NCBI GenBank assembly: GCA_910591455.2
Contig: OU342816.1
Span: 9,588,638 to 9,652,637, forward strand
Direction: 5' to 3'
DNA: 64,000 nucleotides
Origin: Pholis gunnellus
Lineage: Eukaryota > Chordata > Actinopteri > Perciformes > Pholidae
Part shown: positions 58,481 through 64,000 of the stretch, piece after piece
How positions within the stretch are numbered: the first letter of the stretch is position 1
How the letters are laid out: each line of letters starts with the position of its first letter
Program-made: the position numbers and the translations under genes
Notes under the pieces: generated by a model
What the model was told of the DNA's origin: nothing
The model's database searches: none
Seen by the model: only the letters and a program-made list of their open reading frames with translations

Positions 58481-61400
58481 GTTTGCATTTGGGTATCCAT
58501 CAATTAAGTACATGCAAAATCAATTGCATTTATACATACAACACATTTCTATAATCCAATGGTTTGACAACATTAGTTTGTTTACTTACTTATTAATGTA
58601 CCTTTCTCTGTATTGCAAATGGATGATGAGCAATTACTGTAGAAAGACATTTTTAGCAATGTTGGTCATCCATATAAATTATTATATATATAGTGTTATG
58701 TAAATTATTTTATAATAAATATTTTATAGTTAATCTCAATCAAATCATATTTGGCGTTGCAAACTCACTTAGACCGAGTAGTCATTATATAGCCTCTTGC
58801 AGTCAAAGTCAGTGAAATATTGTTACTTAAGCAGACTGGTAACTGTTAAACACAGAAGACCAAATGGGTTCAGCTTTAATGGGGAGTCACTGACACTGAT
58901 GATGTGAGCATAGTCTTCTCACTCCCACTCAGCTGATGAGAGAATCTAATTTAGCACAAATGCATCGTGTGTGTATAGAAACACATGTAAATGTACTGTA
59001 TGCACAAAATGTGTGAAGTATCTTATACCATGCGGATCAAAGCAGACACATGAGAGCTTTATAAATAAACAATTACATAGAAGAAGTGAAGAAACAATAA
59101 TATATAGGAACCTCTAATCTATTCACAAGAGACAAAAGATGCAAATCTTACACATAAAAGCAAAAAGATGGATAGACAGACACGTAAACACGATTCAGGT
59201 ACTCTTTTGTTCTTTATTATGGTCCAGGTTTTGACAATGGTGATGTAATGTATGTTAATTATGACTTTTAATTTAACACTTTAAACTGAACAAATGCACA
59301 GGCACTGGTGCTCAATAATTACTAAACCTTTGCAGGAAACTCAATTTACAGATGTCACCATTAGTTATCTCCCAGTGATTAGTCTTTTAAAAGCATGTTA
59401 ACTGAATAGAATTCAGCAATGCTGTAAGATAACTACTGTCCTGTATAAGACAGTGCATTAAAGAATCCACAATATGCCTTAGAAACAGATTGTAAGACTA
59501 GTGTTTTGTTATTTCATTTTTCACCCAAACTGGTCATCAATCATCTAAATGACGTGATGCCATGAGTATGTACTGACAGGCCGCGAGTGATGGATGATTG
59601 ACAACCAATGATTACCTGAGCTGAGAGGTGTTTCTGGTCCCACGGGTAAACCTCTCTGGGGCTTTTACCTCGTTGGTTCAGATTGCAAGATGACTTGAGA
59701 TAGACTGAGAGAAAAAAAGATCAGCCGCCAAAAATGATCAACTGTGTCCATCAGCTTTGACATATTGGCAAACAACAACGATTGTGACTTTTATTAGATC
59801 ACATGATCTGTTGAGGAACAGTGTGTATCATTTTGGGGCATTTATTAATTAACCCGAATGGAATATAAAGTTACAAAGTATGTTTTCTTTAGTTTCTAAT
59901 AACCTGAAAATAATATTCGTTGTGCTTTCGTTATCTTACAATGAGCCTTTAATATCTACATATATCCCTCTTCAGGTTTTCGTGTTGGTCACCGTAGTTC
60001 TTTTACACGCTTGGCACACTGGACAAGTTTCAGTTGGTTGCAATCTGCAAACTCACCACTAGTTGATGCCTAATCCTAAACAGTGCACCTTTAATGAGCA
60101 TGTATTAGTTAATGTCTAATTGTAGAAAACAGTAAACCTTTCCTAGTCATTTCCAAAGCCAAATCCATCTTAAAATGATATTAGCGGGGTGCTGTGAAAA
60201 GGGTGAATCGCAGCGCATCAGGTGATACTTACCGTTGCCTAATGTTCACAGTCGATCACATTTAATCTTAAGTCTATTTAAAGCTTATTGAACATAGTAA
60301 AGTAATTCCCTCCTCTCAAGAAATGTGAACGTAATCTGAATTACGTGTAATGTACCTGAACTAGCATGAATGAATATTATTATTAATGTTGAACTATCAG
60401 AACTGACAAACTTTTACACAATCTGTTTTTTGTCAACGATTTATTTAAAATCTATTTTATTTTCACATGGCCATTAAAACCACTATTTGTTGTTGACATT
60501 TTTCTGTGACATGGGCTCAATTATGTCATTTTTTCAGTTATTACCTCAATTTTCTCCGAAAAAGGGACCTTTATATCTTTGATTTACTGTAAACACTCTC
60601 AGTCCTTTTAGAGCTCAGACAATCCATTTTGAGGTGACAAAATGTCTTCAGTCCACAGAATCAAAAGCCGACAGTACAGCAAATGTCGATAGGAAGTGAC
60701 ACACTTGAAAGAATCAGAGTGGGTTTGGTTTTACAGGAGTAGAACTTAGTACTTTGTAATGTGTGGTTTTTCTACCACCCAATTTGCTGCGCATCTCTGA
60801 CACCATGACCCTTCTTTTATTAAGAAACTGAGCAGTGTGAGAGTGGGCAATGTTTCTTTCAGCTGGCAGGCCCACTCAATAGACTCAAGGTAATAAAAAC
60901 GAGTTTGAGAGAAAGGCTGAAGGAGAGAGCTGGATTGAGTTGAGTCGAGGAGCTGCGGGTGGACTGGGCAAAAAGGGAAAAGATTTTCTATCTGACAGGT
61001 TATTGATTGGCTCAAACTAAAGGATCCTGGAATACTTTTAAAAGGAGAAACGGATGCTCAAGCAAACCCCCCTCTAATCTAGTCTTCTACACTATTTGAA
61101 ATCTTGATGGTATTTGAGAAAGTTAGAAAGTGTAGATCAATGGAATGGACAAAAAGAAAGACATGGCACTGGTAAGACAGCGGAGCTTTCCACTGACACA
61201 TCTTTATATTATTACAAAATGAAAGGGCTGTGCAGCAACACAGATTGCTTGTCTCTTAAAAATATGATAAATCTTACTTTCATTTCTGAGTCACTGAGAC
61301 TCAACGATAATCTATGGTATTTGGTATGGTATCTTCATGCTGTTTCTGGCTTTCTTCAAGTTCTGTGTAGATCTCTTCTCATTTTGAATAGTGTGGACTC

Positions 61401-61852
61401 TAAAGCTGTTTCAAAAGCTGTGTGACGAAGTGAAAGGTCTTCGGGAGGCTGCTGAGTGCAGTGCCTGAAAAGACTGATGAGAATGACCATTGTTGACCTT
61501 TAAAATGTTGACAGACTCATGAAACTTTATTTCCCCAAAAGGCAGAGAGAGGATTCTAAATTGTCACAAGCTATGTTTTGTTGGTCAAAACAACTTTGTA
61601 TATAATTGAAGTCAAGTGAAAAGCTAGGAACATGGATTAGGTAATAAGCAGTACAGTGGCATTGGTTAGTTGGAAAGGTTCAAACACAACACTGTGATAA
61701 AAGCTTATGTTAAAGCAGCTGTGTCCTGCTTCTCTTTAAGGTTTTCTATTCGACATTCAGAGCATTAATATAGCAGCAAACAACTATTTGCTATTTAATG
61801 ATGTAGAGGAGTAACGTCAACCTGAGCAGAGAATAAAATCGCTCTCCCTCTG

Positions 61853-61871
61853 TGTGTGTGTGTGTGTGTGT
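61853..61871. repeat. (GT)n microsatellite
   Basis: Perfect GT run of about 9 units. Confidence 0.9.
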
Positions 61872-62223
61872 TGTTATCTGAGCATCTCCTTGCTTGGTTG
61901 ACATAGCCGGAGTGGCTGCAAATGCTTTTAGTGCATGTTCGTGCACATAATGCTCTTATACTCTTATATAGCACCTTTAGAGTCTGCAGTACTAAAACAC
62001 ATTAAGCTTATTTTTGTGAAATTATATTTTTCCGCAATAACTCATTATTAAGTCAACAACCTCCCACATAAAGGTTTTGATTGAGTAGGGTTTGCAAAAC
62101 ACATACAGTGTACTGTATACTGTATATGTAATGCACTCCTCCTGAACGGACAATCATATTGCACATGCTGTGAGTTTATTAAAATTCTACTGCAGACAGA
62201 TTAATCTGCCTATATTATTATAG

Positions 62224-62224
<1 letters not shown>

Positions 62225-62273
<49 letters not shown>
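62225..62273. repeat. (GT)n microsatellite
   Basis: Perfect GT run of about 24 units, the longest GT run in the window. Confidence 0.95.
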
Positions 62274-62275
<2 letters not shown>

Positions 62276-63363
62276 GCATGTGCACTGTGTATATTTATGT
62301 TAAGTTGTGAAATTGAAAATATTTTCCTGTTCTAAATTTTGAAAGATGATTGATAAAAAGTAGGTAGTGACATCTTTCATACATCATACCCAGACATACA
62401 TATAAATACTGCATTCATGTATTTTTACTTTTTACTTCAGAACTTTAAGTAGGCTACACACTGTCATGTCAACTGGCACAAACTGATCTCTGACAAAACC
62501 TCAGGTGGAGTCCCAGTGGGGTTGGTGAGGAAAAGAAAAGCACGACAGAAGAGAGGCTGGAGTATAGGCCAAATATATAAAAGGCTTATCACTCATTGAT
62601 GGAAGTGAAGCTTCTTTTTTTGTTTATTGACGCAAGTCCCAGACCACTGAGGTACTTTCATTCTTGAGATCTCCGACACAGGTCCCAGCTCTTGTTTATC
62701 ATTGTGCTACAGTATATGGTTAAACGTATACAAGTTCAGATACAACTCGATTTTTGAGCTGCCAAGCGGACTGTTGTCTCTTCCCTTACCATGTGATTAA
62801 TGGTGCAGTTTGTTTTTTGAACAGCTAACAGGACAAACAAGAAAGTTGAAAAGAAGTGGATGAAATTATGTGAAGTAAACCTGCACAGATAGCTAGTAGT
62901 GGTGTAATGTAATTTTGAGAGTGTGATGCACTTTTTATTGATGTGAGTGGGTGTGCTGTGGCTTATTTCTGAGGTGTCAAAGGCATAAATCAATAAAACA
63001 ATTGTAAATTCCCCTGTTGAAAACAATCCTAATGTAACATTCAAGCCTGTGACATAAGGCCTTATAGAAATAGCATCAAAGATAGTTGTATATGTCAATG
63101 AAATGTTTGCATATTTGAACGTGGTTGCGTTAGCATACTTCATGAGGGCCCTCTTTGATCGCTCGTGAAAAAAAAAATTGTGCTTAAACATTATCTCTTC
63201 TGATTAGAGCCTTGTGTGGCAGACGTGCATGCGCATACAACCCACGCGCAGAAACACACACGAATAAACACTCGCAGACATACGCGCACAATTCTCTCCA
63301 CCTCACAAAAACATGTCCTAACTCAACTTATCTCACAATTCATCCATAATCAAAACTGACACT

Positions 63364-63419
63364 CCCCCCCCCCCTCACACACACACACACCCCAATACAC
63401 CCCCCCCCCCCCCCCCCCC
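63364..63419. repeat. Poly-C and CA compound simple repeat
   Basis: An 11-C run (63364-63374), a CA run (63376-63390) and a 20-C run (63400-63419) follow one another. On the other strand these are long G runs able to form quadruplex structures. Run lengths may be affected by sequencing slippage. Confidence 0.9.
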
Positions 63420-64000
63420 TTCTGCTTTCACATCCCAAAATACCAGGCTGCTGAACACCAGACTCTCTCCCTGTAAGCCCCGGGCCAATTAGTGTGGTGT
63501 TGCAGCATTGTTATCTGCCTGTCATGGTGGGTTTCTCCTGCCTTCTCTCTGTTTGTGGAAACACAAACTGCTGCTGCTGCTGCTGCTGATGGGCCACAGG
63601 CGCCGTGAGAGCCGGAGAGGAGATGGATGAGGAGGAGAGGAGGAAAAGAAAAGGTGTGTGAGTAGTGGTAAATATCATCCTATTTAAGAAGGGGGTGACG
63701 TTTGAAAATGATGACTGATATTGTGCACAATGTTGTATCCAGTCATGCTTTATTTCTCTGCAACCACACACAAAATGAGAAAACCCAGCAAAGAGGCAAA
63801 GAATAAGGCTATTTCGCAGATGAGGGGCTTTCAAAGCATTTCGCTTCTATTATTGCATTACAGAAGCTAGATGAACATCACGCTGTGGGGTGGAGAAAGA
63901 GGGAGAAGAGTAGGAGGGAGGTTAAGGTCAGGGTTTAAGAGTAATTGAGTCATTTTTAGTAAGAGCTGGCCTGCACAAAAGTGAGTTCAATGGGTGCAGG

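Larger units (their letters stand above)
50027..64000. other. Gene-free region upstream of paxbp1
   Basis: About 14 kb in which I find no exon with recognisable protein similarity and convincing splice sites. The longest open frame is 229 codons at 56069-56758 on the minus strand; it has no recognised family. The region holds microsatellites at 52021-52048, 53430-53471, 53595-53621, 61853-61871 and 62225-62273, poly-C at 63400-63419, a pair of diverged direct repeats and a decayed dispersed repeat near 58395-58480. It is best read as intergenic, possibly including introns or enhancers of a gene beyond the right edge. Confidence 0.6.

Noticed and set aside
63511..63834. 107-codon frame with a Gln run on the minus strand
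   Set aside because: The Gln run comes from a short CTG trinucleotide repeat; nothing else in it is recognisable.
1..64000. CRISPR arrays, bacterial operons, tRNA or rRNA genes
   Set aside because: No regularly spaced repeats with unique spacers, no polycistronic coding pattern and no cloverleaf or rRNA similarity were seen; the tandem repeats are simple microsatellites of a vertebrate genome.

Overview
The window is vertebrate nuclear DNA, almost certainly from a ray-finned (teleost) fish. The evidence is short GT-AG introns in compact genes, many CA/GT and CT/GA microsatellites, a decayed fish-type Tc1 transposon at the left edge, several decayed copies of repeats I recognise from teleost genomes, and protein sequences close to but distinct from the mammalian orthologues. 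All three genes found lie on the minus strand, so they read from right to left. There are no bacterial features. Exon boundaries below were deduced by hand from splice signals, phase and protein similarity.

Layout from left to right: 1-585 is a truncated Tc1-like element. About 586-24.8 kb is the 5' two thirds of mtus2 (microtubule plus-end protein TIP150). It has an inferred non-coding first exon near 24.5-24.77 kb, a large coding exon at 12102-14383, and coding exons at 10836-11094 and 7262-7519; the coiled-coil 3' exons lie beyond the left edge. From about 25.0 to 35.1 kb is slc7a1 (cationic amino acid transporter CAT-1), complete: 12 coding exons in either isoform, a 649-residue product, and an inferred 3' UTR of up to 3 kb. 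An inferred non-coding first exon lies near 41.1-41.35 kb. From about 41.74 to 49.6 kb is paxbp1 (PAX3/PAX7-binding protein, GCFC family), complete in 18 coding exons that join into a 924-residue reading frame. From 49.7 to 64 kb I find no gene, only microsatellites, short inverted repeats, decayed dispersed repeats and a pair of diverged direct repeats.

The most interesting feature is in slc7a1. The gene carries two tandem versions of one internal exon, 140 bp at 31382-31521 and 137 bp at 30584-30720. They have identical splice phases and differ in length by one codon. This is the layout known from the paralogue SLC7A2, where mutually exclusive exons give the high-affinity CAT-2B and low-affinity CAT-2A transporters. 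The rest of the protein is clearly CAT-1-like and the neighbour is mtus2, as in the human SLC7A1 region. The second exon carries both sequence changes associated with low substrate affinity in CAT-2A. Microsatellites form the 3' splice sites of the next two exons. If the predicted first exon is right, an upstream reading frame runs across the first splice junction and overlaps the CAT-1 start codon.

The three genes are not a functional unit. Their shared strand reflects chromosomal order. The mtus2-slc7a1 linkage is ancient (human 13q12.3), whereas paxbp1 lies on a different chromosome (21q22) in human.
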